NCBI RefSeq assembly: GCF_013074385.2
Contig: NZ_JABEYA020000010.1
Span: forward strand, 38,879 to 102,878
Origin: Vibrio ostreicida
GTDB lineage: Bacteria; Pseudomonadota; Gammaproteobacteria; Enterobacterales; Vibrionaceae
Direction of reading: 5' to 3'
DNA: 64,000 nt
The translations under genes and the position numbers were made by a program. This document shows positions 29,201 to 41,400 of the stretch, in pieces (the stretch's first letter is position 1; every line of letters starts with the position of its first letter). The notes beneath the pieces were generated by a model. The model had not been told where the DNA came from. It did not search any database and worked only from the letters and a program-made list of their open reading frames with translations.

Positions 29201-29430
29201 ACTTCTTCGACGCTGGCGCCAGCTCATTGCAACTGGTGCAATTGCACGCGGCACTCCATCAGCAAGGGATGGGGATATCGGTCACTGACCTCTTCACTTA
29301 TCCATCACCCTCATTGCTGGCCGCCTCCTTGTCTCAACAATCAACGAGCTCAACGCCTAGCCCTGAAGCGCTATCAAGGCAGTTAAGACAAGAAAACCGA
29401 AAAATGAATCGCCGCCAACGAGCGAAATAA
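23266..29430 (+). CDS. irp2: Non-ribosomal peptide synthetase of the HMWP2/Irp2 type (ArCP-Cy1-A/E-PCP-Cy2-PCP)
   Basis: A 2054-residue cytoplasmic synthetase, about the size of HMWP2 (2035). Domains: aryl carrier protein (1-80, phosphopantetheine Ser39 in LGLDSM); Cy1 (about 97-520, D-x4-D-x2-S as DLLVMDASS); adenylation domain (about 540-1000, A3 TSGSTGTPKG at 699-708, Cys-type signatures FDLSVYD, WNTVPAL and GATEAAIWS); an inserted degenerate methyltransferase-like domain (about 1130-1330, VVECESRSG in place of the SAM motif), equivalent to the epimerase insert of PchE/HMWP2; end of A (about 1340-1405); PCP1 (Ser1441); Cy2 (about 1480-1900, DNMMLDGLS); PCP2 (Ser1987). It should take salicylate from Irp5 and add two cyclised cysteines, giving hydroxyphenyl-thiazolinyl-thiazolinyl bound to PCP2. 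There is no nearby phosphopantetheinyl transferase. Confidence 0.95.
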   Translation: MSDHNSIISHFRDAICQCLDIPDNELNSSDNLFELGLDSMFLMRIVNQCRRAGCKITLKDIYQHPTLADIQNLVISKMASTASHVAPQAPNYQTMTQGTPFAMTPVQLAYYVGRDQHQPLGGNGCHLYQEFNTQNLDPNALESAINTLIHRHPMLSVAFNHDGTQQWKKPQAVHPITRHDLTQLSSNDAEQAMLTLRNKLSHRVLDVNQGQTIDVQVSLLNQQQCRIHVSIDLLVMDASSFSLFFNELSALLKGQTLPSRPTDYDFLSYLQQENHELREQRHTAEAFWQSQLSSLPAAPNLPLVQEPAQQQKPSFQRRQHSLDKHQWQTFQALASAHQVTPTMVLATLYAAVMARWSGQSKLLLNLTLFDCHPFNDAVNGMLADFTNILLIDTHIDDANITDLIQAHQRRFAELYEHRITSGVEVLRSLKKNGTHPHGAPVVFTSNLGNSLFGDEIEGPLGQPGWGISQTPQVWLDFVAFKQGDGIVLQWDGIDELFPEGFIDTLFAAFTQLVEHILTQPQAWCQPLPDLLPHDQKSTRLKRNLPVGNIPSGLLHQRIFDYAQGNPDQMALISQERTLSYGQLTAKARQLAQVLIDEGLSQGEHVAISMEKSVGQVVAALAILYAGGVYVPIAPNQPIARRQSIVDSANIRLVIRCQTAQLDKEWTQSIHINWQEAQGSELTAIETQRQPSDTAYIIYTSGSTGTPKGVVISHQAALNTCIDINQRHQVGQQDRVLALSALHFDLSVYDMFGVLAAGGALVLPKETQLRDPMAWSELVSRHHITLWNTVPALFDMFLTFCEGMALTAPSQLRTVMLSGDWIDLSLPQRYRSFSPRGTFSAMGGATEAAIWSNEYLVDNVDPSWRSIPYGYPLTNQCYRVVDESGQDCPDWVQGELWIGGVGVAQGYWNDPQKTCAQFIKTQCPDSGDLQSWYRTGDTGCYWPDGTIEFLGRKDNQVKIGGYRIELGEIDAALGRLEGVHQGVTLALNPSGSKDKQLEGFVVTQGMTLCTKVKPEPALPANYQDLFAAVSLSSPSCSQADIAAFLYHHLTNYLPDSGTAETLQQWQYRYGVNDHYRRLFEQWMQLLCAKDLAQKVEPASLSLNTQTYQLIDNPPAVPRGFGTQAEIDQASRQLNLIITGNAPAHSLLETTLSPEAMVLANPKTHNQITQCVSALSALSNQLGRAVNVVECESRSGRLAEHLATLLGPEKLNYHALDSSLAMVQNATARLNRLSHAQSQLYPAHSADFTDGFADVLLLNNALHRQQNTVDYLNQIIPLLAPEGLLLILEINTLDEGALLSAQVLETAPPQVLTAPAMQDLFDQTQLQLEHTDSTTFTNLYVLRNDNPVVKPDAHTLIAQLNHQLPSYMVPKRFTFMPALPLTPNGKVDRQALSRLNLEAPQACQTIKPLESEQEHALAAVWQALFNQLELDRNSDFFLLGGDSLMATRCIGALSKAGYQADLTDIFIKTTLAEFAATLTPQDIDTQPSLLALSPKPDDRYLPFPMTDVQQAYWIGRQRGFALGETSAQFFLEFRVPHLDLSRFNRAMNRLIERHDMLRAVVRNHQQQVLIQVPAFSLRCHPVEQLDCPEADAIRDRLSHQVNDPAFWPLFTIEAAIHVSGEARLFVGLDNMMLDGLSMQIFLSELETLYHHPMASLPELTLTFRDYVAWRQAPENTLGTFPAKAYWLSQLPTLPSAPDLPIQSDPATLKDPKFIRCATTLSIDEWQSLKTMAARHQVTPSVILMCAYAATLSSWSQSESLTLNLTLFDRPDVHPQLNQVLGDFTTLLLLAWHPETSWLSSLKRLQAQLANDLQHSDVSAVWVMRELARQNNEASTTMPVVFTSALGTSDSDFLSDSGWLKPVWGISQTPQIWLDHQVYESSGQLCLNWDAVEALLPQPLLEQMFSQYVDLLKTLASKPECWSMGFDQLSQGDPSYSRYINDSTTPSDQISEDVACHDPANVRQIQDAFKHIVTATIGEKQNFFDAGASSLQLVQLHAALHQQGMGISVTDLFTYPSPSLLAASLSQQSTSSTPSPEALSRQLRQENRKMNRRQRAK

Positions 29431-29491
29431 TTACCGACTGAAAACGCCGGGTATCGTGAGATCGCCCGGCCACTTGCAATCCGAGGATAAA

Positions 29492-32400
29492 ATGGAAAAC
29501 CTAGACAATCAATATGGCAGCAGTGACCCAATTGCCGTTATAGGGCTCGCGTGCCAATTTCCAAAAGCACCCAATATTGACGCTTTCTGGCACAACCTCA
29601 CCCATGGCCTGACTGGCCAGTCCTACTACTCCCAGCAAGAGCTCGAAGCGTCTGGTATTGCCTCTGATATGTATCAGCGCGAGCACTTTGTTGCCAGTGG
29701 CGCAAATATCGAAAATCCCGAGTATTTTGATGCCGCCTTGTTTGGTTATTCACCGACCGAAGCCCGCTCTATTGACCCACAGCAACGACTGTTCTTGCAC
29801 AACGTTTGGCACGCAATTGAACACTCAGGTTACGCACCGACCGCCATTCAATGCAAAACTGGGGTATTCGGTTCGATTAGAACCAGCACTTATTCCTCTT
29901 TTGAGGCGTTCGATGTGACCCAAGTGGGTCAAGTCAAAGGTCTGCAAGCCCTGCTCGGCAATGACAAAGATTACCTTGCCACTCGTGTTGCCCACAAACT
30001 CAACCTGACGGGGCCGGCGTTCACCGTCCAAACCGCCTGTTCAAGCTCTTTAGTGGCCGTACATCTGGCCTGTGAAAGCCTCCGTTCTGGGGAATGTGAT
30101 ATGGCGATAGCTGGTGGTGTTGCGGTGTCATTTCCACAGAAATCGGGGTATGAGTATCAACCGGGCATGATTTTCTCACCAGATGGCTTGTGTCGTCCAT
30201 TCGACGCCAACGCCAATGGCACCTTTGGCGGTCACGGTGTGGGGAGCGTGGTCTTAAAACGACTGGACGATGCCCTGCGCGATGGAGATACCATTCAGGC
30301 GGTGTTACGTGGCAGTGCCATCAACAACGATGGACAGGACAAGGTCGGCTTTACCGCGCCATCAGTCAGTGGCCAAGCTCAGGTACTTAAAGACGCATTA
30401 AACCTTGCCGATCTCAAGGCAGATGACGTCGGCATGATTGAGGCCCATGGGACGGGCACTAAACTGGGTGACCCCATTGAAGTGGCCGCCATTAAACAAG
30501 CCTATCAACGCAGTGATCACGCCAGCCCCTGTATTCTCGGCTCCGTCAAGAGCAGTCTTGGTCATTTGGATACCGCGGCAGGCATTGCATCGCTGATCAA
30601 AACAGTGCTGTCGGTATCACGGGGAAAAATACCCGCATCATTAAACCTTCAACAACCCAACCCAGCATTAAAGCTTGAGGGCTCAGGTTTTGATCTTGCA
30701 TTTCAAACCACAGAATGGTCTCAGGAAACCAGAACCGCCGCAGTCTCTTCCTTTGGTATCGGCGGAACCAACTGTCATATGTTGGTGCAATCCGCCCCAA
30801 AAAAACCATCGTGTGATTACCAGACTGAACCTGCCAACAACGCACCTCCTTTATTGATATCAGCCAACAGTATGTCGTCATTACGCGCTCTAGCCCACGA
30901 CTACGCTGAGCAATTGAACAATCCAACTGACATCAACGACATCGCCTATTCTGCGATCAATGCAAGGGCCACCGATCTGCCGTATCGACTTGCGGTGCGT
31001 TGCGATATGTCTGCCTCTACGGAGCTGGCGTGTTTCGCTCAATCACAACCAACATCACAAAAGATCCACCTAGGGCATTCGCCACAGCCTGCTAAAGTGA
31101 CTTGGTGCTTTACCGGACAAGGCAGTCAATTTTCCGGAATGGGCCAACAGCTTTACCTCGACAGCCCAGCTTTTCAGCAAAGTATTGATGACAGTCAGTT
31201 ATATTGTCGAGATAGGTTTAAACACACAATAACCGAGGTAATGTTTGGTGAAAAAACCGACTTACTTCGTCGTACGGATTATGCGCAACTGGCGATTGTT
31301 GCCTTTGAAATCGCTTTAGCCAAGCACTGGCTGGCTAAAGGGATCACACCCGATGCCGTTATGGGGCACTCTGTCGGAGAACTGAGCGCATGTGTGATTG
31401 GCGGCTATCTCAGTCATCAAATGGCGATCGAGCTCGTCGCAGAACGTGGACGGTTGATGCATCGATGTGCTCAGCACCAATCCGGGTCGATGCTGGCTGT
31501 CTTTGTGAGTCAAGAAGCGACCGAACGTATCTCAAGCCTGTCTCCACTGGATCTTGCCGCCTGTAACGGCCATCAGCATCAGGTATTTTCTGGGCTCACC
31601 GAGGGCGTAGAAGCTGCCATCGTTGAACTCAACGCCAAATCCATCCCATATCGTCAGCTAGACGTTCCCTGCGCCGCACATTCACACTTACTCGATGACA
31701 TGCTGGCTACATTTTCGAACTTTACCGCTGGCGTAAACACACTCATGGGTAAGCTGCCATTAATATCGTCAGTCACAGGTAGGAAGATCACCGACGCCAG
31801 CGAATTAGACTCACAGTACTGGACTCGCCATGTTCGTGAACCTGTCAACTTTAGACAAGCGACAGAAACGGCCATCGATCAGGGTTATAATGTATTTGTT
31901 GAAATGGGCCCCCAAGCTCACCTCACCGCCATCGGCAAACGAGAGTGCGAACCAAAACAGGCGTTGTGGTTTTCAGCCTATCATGCACAAGCGAAGACTC
32001 AACAGTCTGATCGTGATGTGTTGTGTGCCATGTACGCGGCAGGTATCAATGCCCCTTGGCCTTCCGCATTGGCGCTGAACGGTCGTAAATGTCCCTTGCC
32101 GCTTTACCCTTTTGATCAGCAAGCATACTGGTACGAAAGTGACACCAGCACAACCGTTCATTGTCAGCAAACTGCGCCAATCACCGACCTTCCAGCTACG
32201 CCACTATCGTGCTATACCGTGCTGCGTTGCTGTGCTATTGAAGATGTTATCCGGTCTTGTCTTTCCGATGCCCCCGTTACGGTCAAGAACATCATTCGTG
32301 GCGGAAGATTACTTCCTCGATACCGAGGCATTGTTAGCGCCTTGCTTGAAACACTGGTCGAGCAGGGATACTACCGTCAGCAAGATCAAAGCTTGGTGCG

Positions 32401-35400
32401 AACCACGCAAGCCTTGCCATCAACACAACAGGCCGAACAGTGGTTGAGATCAAGTCTGGCCAGTGCACCGGAACACCAACAAATAGGCCTATCCGATATC
32501 GCCGCACTGATCCATGCCGCCACATCTCTTAAAGCGGCGCTCAGCCGTCACGCACGAATGCCTCTCAATCGTCAGGACCACGTTGAGGCCGCGGACTGGT
32601 TACTCAACGCCCTGCCTCCAACGGTTGCATCAGCCACAGAGGCTTTAAGCCCAGCGCCTCAACACATTGGCAACCTTATTTATCTGGACTGGTCAGCACA
32701 TCGCGATCAACCAGACTTAGAAACCGTGTTCTTGCAGCAGCGACCGACCTTTGTTCATGACACGGACAAACAATGGCAGATACGCGTCTCCGACACCTTT
32801 TCACCACAACAGTTGAATCAGGTCGCCGTCCATCAAATCAATGCAATGTGGGGCAACACCAACTACACACTGCAAGCCAAAACCGAAAAGGGCCACTGGC
32901 AATGGCTTGGTGATATCCACACACAAAGTTTCAGCGCTAACCCGCATCTCGACCTGTTGCCTTCACCTCACAATCGGTATTTGTGGCAGTGGCAGCCAAT
33001 CGATAGAAGTGACAAAACGTTGACAATGACACCCGATGATATTGAACAGGCGCGTCAACATCCGGGCCAATTCCATACCCTGTCATCAGGTCAGTCCCTG
33101 TTGGTCTTACCTGACGGTCCTTTGGCCGACATCAGCGAACCATTAGCACACACCCTCAGTCAGGATTTTGAGGTGCTGTATGTCATCACATCACAGGCCA
33201 TTAAGGTAAACGCCAGCGATCCACTCATTCCTGAAAAATTCGCTTTGATGTCTCTGCTGCGAGTGGCTCGCAAAGAATACCCAAACAAGACAATCAACCT
33301 ACTGGATATCAACGCTGACGACTCGGCCCTGATTGCGGAGGCCATGCGAGCAGCACCCTTTAATCACAGCCATGAACTGGCCTTTAAAAACGGCTGCTAC
33401 TTTTTGCCCAAGCTGGTTCCCGCCCCTTCAAGCGGCGCATCCATACCCACTCAATGGTTTACCACAGCGGGTTGGCATTTAGTCACCGGCGGAATGGGGG
33501 GAATAGGTCGATGGGTGATCCGATGGCTCGCCCAGTCAGGGGCTAGGCACATTGCGGTACTTGGCCGAACCCTGCATGCAAACTGGCCTGATTTTTGCGA
33601 AGAAATGGCCCAACAAGGCTGCCGTATCGAAACCCTAATTGGCGATTTATCGCAGCAGGGAGAGCTAGAAAAAATACTCAACCAATGGCACCGCGACCTG
33701 CCTGTGGTAGGCGCTATTCACGCGGCAGGCACAACCTTTCATGGCATGCTCAATACTTGGAACACCGCTGCAACACAGGAGCTCTTCACGACAAAAGCAT
33801 CGGCATTTTCTCACTTGTACCAATGGTTAGATGCCAATAACGCACAGTACTTAGTTGGCTTCTCTTCCGCTGCTTCTCTCGGTGCACCCGGGCAAGGCGC
33901 TTATGCTTTGGCCAACGCCTACATCGAGGGCTTTGCACTTGCCCACTCGGGCCGTCGTTGTCATATCATGAGTATTGGCTGGGGAGCTTGGGATAACGTC
34001 GGCATGACTCGCAGCCAGAGCTTGCGAGATAAACTGAGTCAAAGCGGTATGCATACCATCACTGCTCAAGAAGGGCTTTGGCACTTAAGTCAGAGTTTAC
34101 TTCATGGTGAACCACTCTCACTGGCTGGCAACCTCGATACCCAGCATGCGAATTTTTCAGGTTATTTCGGTCCTGCTTCACCTAGCACATCGAACGCAAT
34201 ACCCGCCAATCAACCTGTGCTGCACCCACCCAAAAACACAGAACACACGCAAACGATCAATGCACTAGACGCCACAGTCTGGATAACAGAACGCGTTCGC
34301 TATCAATTGGGACTCAGCCACGCAACCGCAATTGGCCAGTCTGAAGACTTGCTGCAACTCGGCATGGATTCTCTTCAATTTCTTGAACTCAGCGCCGCCA
34401 TTAAAAAACAGTTTGGTGTTTCGCTCAGTGCGGGGGAAGCGTATCAAGACCTATCCGTCTCTGGACTGGCAACATTCATCACGAGTAGAAAGCAGAGTGA
34501 TATCAACAAGGCCCCCGACGTCACTTTTGAGGTAGACATTGCGAACCGCCATCACCCCTTCCCTCTCACGCCCATCCAACATGCTTATTGGATTGGCAGA
34601 GAATCTTGGGTCAAATATGGAGGCATTGCCTGCAATGTCGTGTTTGAGTGGGACAAACTAAACAGTGAGTTTGATCCGCACCGGTTTGAATCGGCTTGGA
34701 ATGCGTTGATCACACGTCACGATATGCTGCGGATGACGGTTATGCCTGACGGCAAACAGGTCGTGCAGGCGCAAGTTCCCCACTTCACCATTCCCATCAA
34801 GGATTTGAGTTTACTGGATCATACCGTTCGGGAACAAACGCTTGATGAGATCAGGCACACCATGCGTCATGACGTTCGTCCGGCCGGACAATGGCCTTTA
34901 TTTGACGTCAGGATCAGCCAACTGTGCGACAACACATTGAGGCTGCATATGAACCTCGACTTGCTCCAGTTTGATGTTCAGAGTTTTAAGATCATGATGG
35001 ATGATTTAAGCCTTGCCTATCAGGGCCAACCTTTGACGGAATTGCCCTTCACGTTTCGTGACTACGTGATGCATGAACAGAAATTACGCCAGCAGGAGGA
35101 ATGGAAATCCTCATGGGCGTACTGGCAAACCACCATACCAACACTGCCCAAGGCACCGCAATTGCCGATTGATCGTTCACACCAGAATACGCCGCCTAAA
35201 TTTAGGACTCTCAAAGGAACGCTGCCTGCTTCGCAATGGTGTGCCCTTAAATCACAATGGCAACAGTGGGGAGTGACGCCGTCAGCCGGCCTGTTGACCT
35301 TGTTCGCTCACACATTAGCCAAATGGGCAACGTTTCCTGAATTCACTCTTAACATGACATTCTTCAATCGCCAGCCTTTCCATAAAGACGTTGATCAACT

Positions 35401-38400
35401 CATTGGGGATTTTACATCGGTTCTGCTCATGGATTTCGATTTGTCCCAACCTTTGAGCCTGAAGCAACACATGGCCAATACGCAAGACAAACTTTGGCAA
35501 CGTCTTGGACACAGCCAGATCAACGGGGTTGAAGTGATCCGAGAAATGGCCAAACACCTCAAAAACACCGACAGACTGAGTGATGAAGAGGCAAGCCTGC
35601 CATTGGTGCCTGTCGTCTTTACCAGCATGCTCGGTATGTCCATGGATGGCATGGACATTGAACAGGCAATGACCCGCCTTTTAGGTGATCCTGTGTATGT
35701 TTTGAGCCAAACGCCCCAAGTATGGCTTGATCATCAAATCATGGAAGTCGACGCGGGTCTGGCGTTTAACTGGTATTGTATGGAAGGGGTTTTGCCAGCG
35801 GCGACGCTCAACGCCATGTTTACCGATTACCTTGCGTTATTGGCGCAAGTCGCGGCTTGTCCTCAACCTTCATTGCCTAACGTCTCGGCGTCTTCCGTGA
35901 CACACTGGCGCGGTGTCACCATGCCCGAGATTTCAGACACTGTCGTTACCGAAGTCACGTCCGCTTGGGCCAACTTGGAACATCAGGCCTTAGCAGGGAT
36001 TTGGCAAACACTCAACGATCACCAGCTGTTTGTCACTGATCACCAAGACTACTCACTGGACAACATCGTCAACCAATTGAACGTGACGGCCAAACACCAC
36101 AAACTGGTTTCACTGTGGCTCGACCAATTACAACGTGAAGGCGTCATTTTTCACCACACCCATGGCTTCCGGTTCACTGGTAATTTCCCCGCGGCACCAA
36201 GCGTTGTGCTGCCAATGAAGCCATGGTGTCAGCGGTTATCGCAGTACGTGAAAGACAGTGTTCAGGCGCATCCAACCTTGCTTAATGGCCAGCGTTCTGC
36301 GTTGGAGATCTTGTTCAAAAATCAGGACGTAACCGATAGCCTTTATCGTACCAACCCCTCTCTTCAAATCCTTAACCACAGCGCTGGTCAAATCATCCAA
36401 ACCCTTGGTCAGGGGATAAAAGTCCTTGAAGTTGGCGCTGGCACCGCTTCCACCTCACGAGCCGTATTGGCCGCCGCAGGCGAAGCAATACATCACTATC
36501 GATTCACCGATGTCTCTCACGTTTTTCTTCAAGAAGCAAAACACACGTTAGCCCTGTACCCGCAGGTCAGTTACGCGCAGTTTGATATCAACCAACCGCC
36601 AGACAACGACCTGATCGTCGATGACGGCTATCAGGTCATCTTGGCAGTCAATGTGCTGCACGATGCGACGAATTTACCCCAGACACTTGAGCGCCTGCAT
36701 GGGTTGTTGGCTCAAGACGGGTATCTCATCTTTATTGAAGCCACCGACCAGTACAGTCCAATGCAACTCGCCACAGTCGGGTTTATTGAAGGCCTCAACG
36801 CCTTCGATGATTTCCGACAGTCTCAAAACAGCGCCATGCTGACCCTGCCATCGTGGCTGACGCTGCTGTCTGACCATGGTTTTCAACCTGAGTTTACCTA
36901 CCCAACAAGCGATGTCTCCGTGCTGCGCCAGCACCTAGTCGTTGCTAAAGCACAAGGAACCAAGACAACACTGACTGCCCCAGAACGCCCCTTAACTCAA
37001 AGTGGGGCCGAACCGCACACCATTTCAACACAAAGCTCTCTCGCTTCCGGATTGCTCGAAGATATTGGACAGATTTGGAGTGACATGCTCGGTCGTCACA
37101 TCGACGACACTGATGATTTCTTCCAAACTGGGGGGGATAGCCTGATGGCAACCAAAATGATCGTAACACTCAATCAACGGGGTTTAGACCAAGCAAGTTT
37201 ACAACTGATCTTTGAACAGCCGGTACTGAAAGACTTTGTTGCTATGCTAACGGGCGCTGAATCACAGGCGGATATCGCCGATAATCATGACCCGAAGTCC
37301 CATCAGGATAACGACCTCATACGTCAAGTTTGGGGCCAATACCTCAACGACTCTATTCGTCAGGATAGTGATTTTTTCCAGAGTGGTGGCGACAGCTTAA
37401 TGGCGACGAAAATGATTGTCGATCTCCAACAGATGGGGTTCAATCAAGCCAGTCTGCAAAAGATTTTCGAACATCCGATGTTTGCCGATTTTTGTCTTGC
37501 GATCCAAGCGCCGTTCGTCGTCTCAAGCGAGGGGGACGCGCACCCAAGATCCGAACCATCAAGCGAAATAAGCTTAGACAAACACTACCCGTTAACGCCT
37601 CTGCAAAACGCCTATTGGCTCGGTGAAAGCCGTCTATTTTCTCTGGGCAACGGCATTGCACACTTTTATGCCGAATTAGAAATTAAGCATTTGGACAGAC
37701 AGCGACTGACTGACACGTGGAATACTCTGGTTAAGCATCATGACCAACTGCGTGGTTTCATTCGTGACGGGGACTACGTCATTCACGATCAGGTGCCAGA
37801 ATACCAACCTCACTATGTTGATCTGAGCCCCATGGCAGAGCAACAAAAGGGGCACGCCGTCGCACAGGCAAGAGAACAGATTGCCGCTCAAGGTATCCCA
37901 ACCGATCAATGGCCTCTGTTTGCTATCAGTATTTTGCAGCTCAACGCCGACACCTGTCTGGTGCATTTGGTCACCGACTTGGTGGTCGCTGACGGCAAAA
38001 GCCTCAATACCCTATTCCAGCAATGGCAATCTCTGTACGACATCCCTGATTTCGTGCTAGAAAAACCCATCATGACGACAGATGCTTACTTACGTGAACG
38101 CACCTCTCTGGAAGATTCTCAAGCCTATTCCACCGCTCGCCAATACTGGCGGGATCGGCTTGCTAATTTACCCGAAGCTCCGGCATTGCCATTGGCAGAA
38201 ACGCGCAGCGATGATCTTTCTCAAGGCGTCCTGACCCAAAGAATTGATGCACCAACCTGGTCCTCTATTCAACGGACCTCATTGTCCCACAACGTTTTAC
38301 CGTCGATGACTCTGTTATCTGCTTTTTGCGTCGTACTCAACCAATGGAGTGCCACCGACCATTTTTCCATCAACGTGCTCCACAGCAATCGCCAGATGAT

Positions 38401-41400
38401 GCAACCGGCCTCAGAGAGTGTGATCGGTAACCTTTCCACGACCTCCATGCTGGAATGCAACGCGGGTGAGGCGCACGATTTTCTTACCCTAGTGCATCAA
38501 ATACAACAGCGTATGAGCAATGATCTCGCCAACGCCAGTTTTGATGGACAACACGTTCTAAGAGAAAAAAATCGCCTCAATCAAAACTTAAGCACAGGAA
38601 TGCCCGTCGTATTTAATGACACCACCTCAGTAGGCCAGCATAAGGCGCTAACCCTAGGCAAACTGACCGAGTTTGGCGCACAAACCCCGCATGTTTATCT
38701 TGACTGTATGTTGGTCCCTTCGTCTTGCGGAGGCATTGACATCAAGTGGACGATTCAACCTTCACACCTTAGAGCGGGTGTGTTCGACGCCATGTTTAAC
38801 GCCTACACAAAGTTCGTCACTGCTTTGCCATCGTGCCAATGGGAAAAATCACCAGTGCCCGCATTGACTGACTCCCAACAAGCCATACGCCACAAGGCCA
38901 ATGCAACAGAGGCCTCATTGGCGTTACTCATAGACCAGAACCACTCTGCCGCTGTCTCTACACTGTGTGACATGATTCGTCACGGGGCGGAGCAATGGCC
39001 GGATCATATCGCGATCACACAAGGCTCAATCACACTAAGCTATCAAGAAATGTGGCTTGCTTCATGTGCACTCGCCTCCCAGATAAAAGACGTCGGCGAT
39101 GACTCTCCTCTGGTTGCTATCGTCATGGATAAAGGCTGGGAGCAAGTGATCGCGGCTATCGGCATTTTGTTGGCAGGCAAAGCCTATATGCCCGTCGACG
39201 CCTCTTATCCCAATAAGCGCATTGAGGCCTTACTGCAACAGGGAGAAGTGCAGACGGTGGTCACTCAGCAGCCGAACCTTTCTTTCGCTCAACGCTACCT
39301 TGTGTTGGTCCCAGACCATGAGGCAAGACCTGAACCTGACTTTACACCCGCCATCGTTGCTCCTGATGATCTGGCTTACGTCATATTTACCTCAGGTTCG
39401 ACTGGGACACCAAAAGGCGTGATGATGGATCATCAAGCGGTGGTCAACACCCTACTCGATATTAATCAACGCATTGGCCTCAACAGTGCTGACCGGGTAT
39501 TGGCGATTTCGGCCCTTAATTTTGACTTATCTGTCTTTGATATTTTTTCAACGCTCAGCCAAGGGGCGCAGCTTATCATTCCGCCAACCTCACCAGCCAA
39601 GGACCCTCAAGGGTTAGTCAATCTGGCACAAGGTTGTGGCGCAACGATTTGGAACAGCGTTCCTGCCTTTGTTCAGTTGCTGGCCGACTGTCTTGAACAG
39701 AGTGAATCGGACTTACCACAACTGCGGCAGATTATGATGAGTGGTGACTGGATCCCGGTGGCCTTGCCCGACCGACTAAAACAGGTAACACCAAACGCGG
39801 ATCTGCTCAGCTTAGGAGGCGCAACAGAGGCCGCCATCTGGTCGATCTGCCACCCTATCACTCAAAGTTACAGCGACTGCGCGAGCGTTCCATATGGAAA
39901 ACCTTTAGCAAATCAGACGTTCTATGTCTTGGATCACAACTTTCACCCTACCCCTGACTGGGTCACGGGTGAACTTTATATCGGTGGCCAAGGGCTAGCG
40001 AAAGGCTACTGGCAGGATGACGACAAAACCGCTGCCGCGTTCATCAACCATCCTATCGATGGGACGCGCCTTTACAAAACAGGGGACTTAGGGCGATGTC
40101 TGCCTGACGGAAACATTGAGTTTCTGGGCCGAGGTGATCATCAGGTGAAAATCAATGGTTACCGAATTGAATTGGGTGAGATTGAAAGCACCTTACGTCT
40201 GAGCGATTCAGAGAGCCTAGGAGTCCAAATACAAGATGCGATTGTCCAGCCGATCCGGCAAGCAAACACTGACATCGGGCTTGTGGCTTATGTGGTCTAT
40301 GCAAAGAACAGCCCTGTCAACAACCAAGGTTTACTCAAACATATACGCACCCTTCTGCCACAGTACATGTGCCCCGAGCAAATTATCGCACTGGATAGCC
40401 TGCCTCTGACCGCCAATGGCAAGGTCAACCGTCAGGCCCTACCTGCACCGATCGCAAAAACACCCGACACTCCTAGACCACCAGCCACCACGTGTGAACA
40501 AACGCTGGCGAAACTATGGGCTGAGTGCCTCAATCACACGAATATTATGGTCAATCAGAGCTTTTTTGAACTGGGTGGCCATTCTCTGCTGGCGGTGCGT
40601 CTTATCAACCAGATCAATACGCATTTTAATCTGTCGTTGACCGCTGCACATTTGCAAACTCACAACACGATTGAGCGTCTTTGCCTGCTTGTCGAAGCGA
40701 AACAGGAACAAGGTGAACTTGCTCCGGTCTTACTCACTCCACACGCGAAAAGCGAGCAAACGCGCTTGTTTATCATCCATCCGATTGGGGGGCATTTACT
40801 CAGTTACCAGCCGTTGGCAGCCGAACTGGACAATGTGACACTGTACGGCCTCGCTTACCCTGAGAAGAATACATTCGGCGATACGCCAGACATCAAAGCA
40901 CTGGCTGCCCATTATCTGACCATGATCCAAACCATTCAACCGCAGGGGCCTTATCAGTTGGCCGGTTGGTCATTTGGCGGAGTGGTGGCCTACGAGCTGG
41001 CCAGCCAGCTCACAAACCTTGGCCAAGACGTTGCCCATTGCGTTTTGATCGACAGTTACAAACCCAGCACTCGCGATTCAGCTCAACTGAATGATGTCAG
41101 TATCCGCCAGCATTTTTACGCCGATTGGGTTGGGCGCTTTCCCGACTTGGCCAACGCGTCGTCACCGGACTTTAGCACTGACCTGAGATTCTGCACATCA
41201 CTGGCGGAACGATGTAATCAAGCGATGCCAGAACATGTGTTTGATGACAGCAGTCTTGCACATTTGCTTGCCGTCTATCGCACCAACTTGCGGGCAATGC
41301 TCGGTTATCAACCGCCTGTCATGCCTTCGCTGCCCGTCACACTGTTTGCGGCAGAACAAAACAATCATCTGGATTTCATGAGCTATCAGGACCGTACCAT

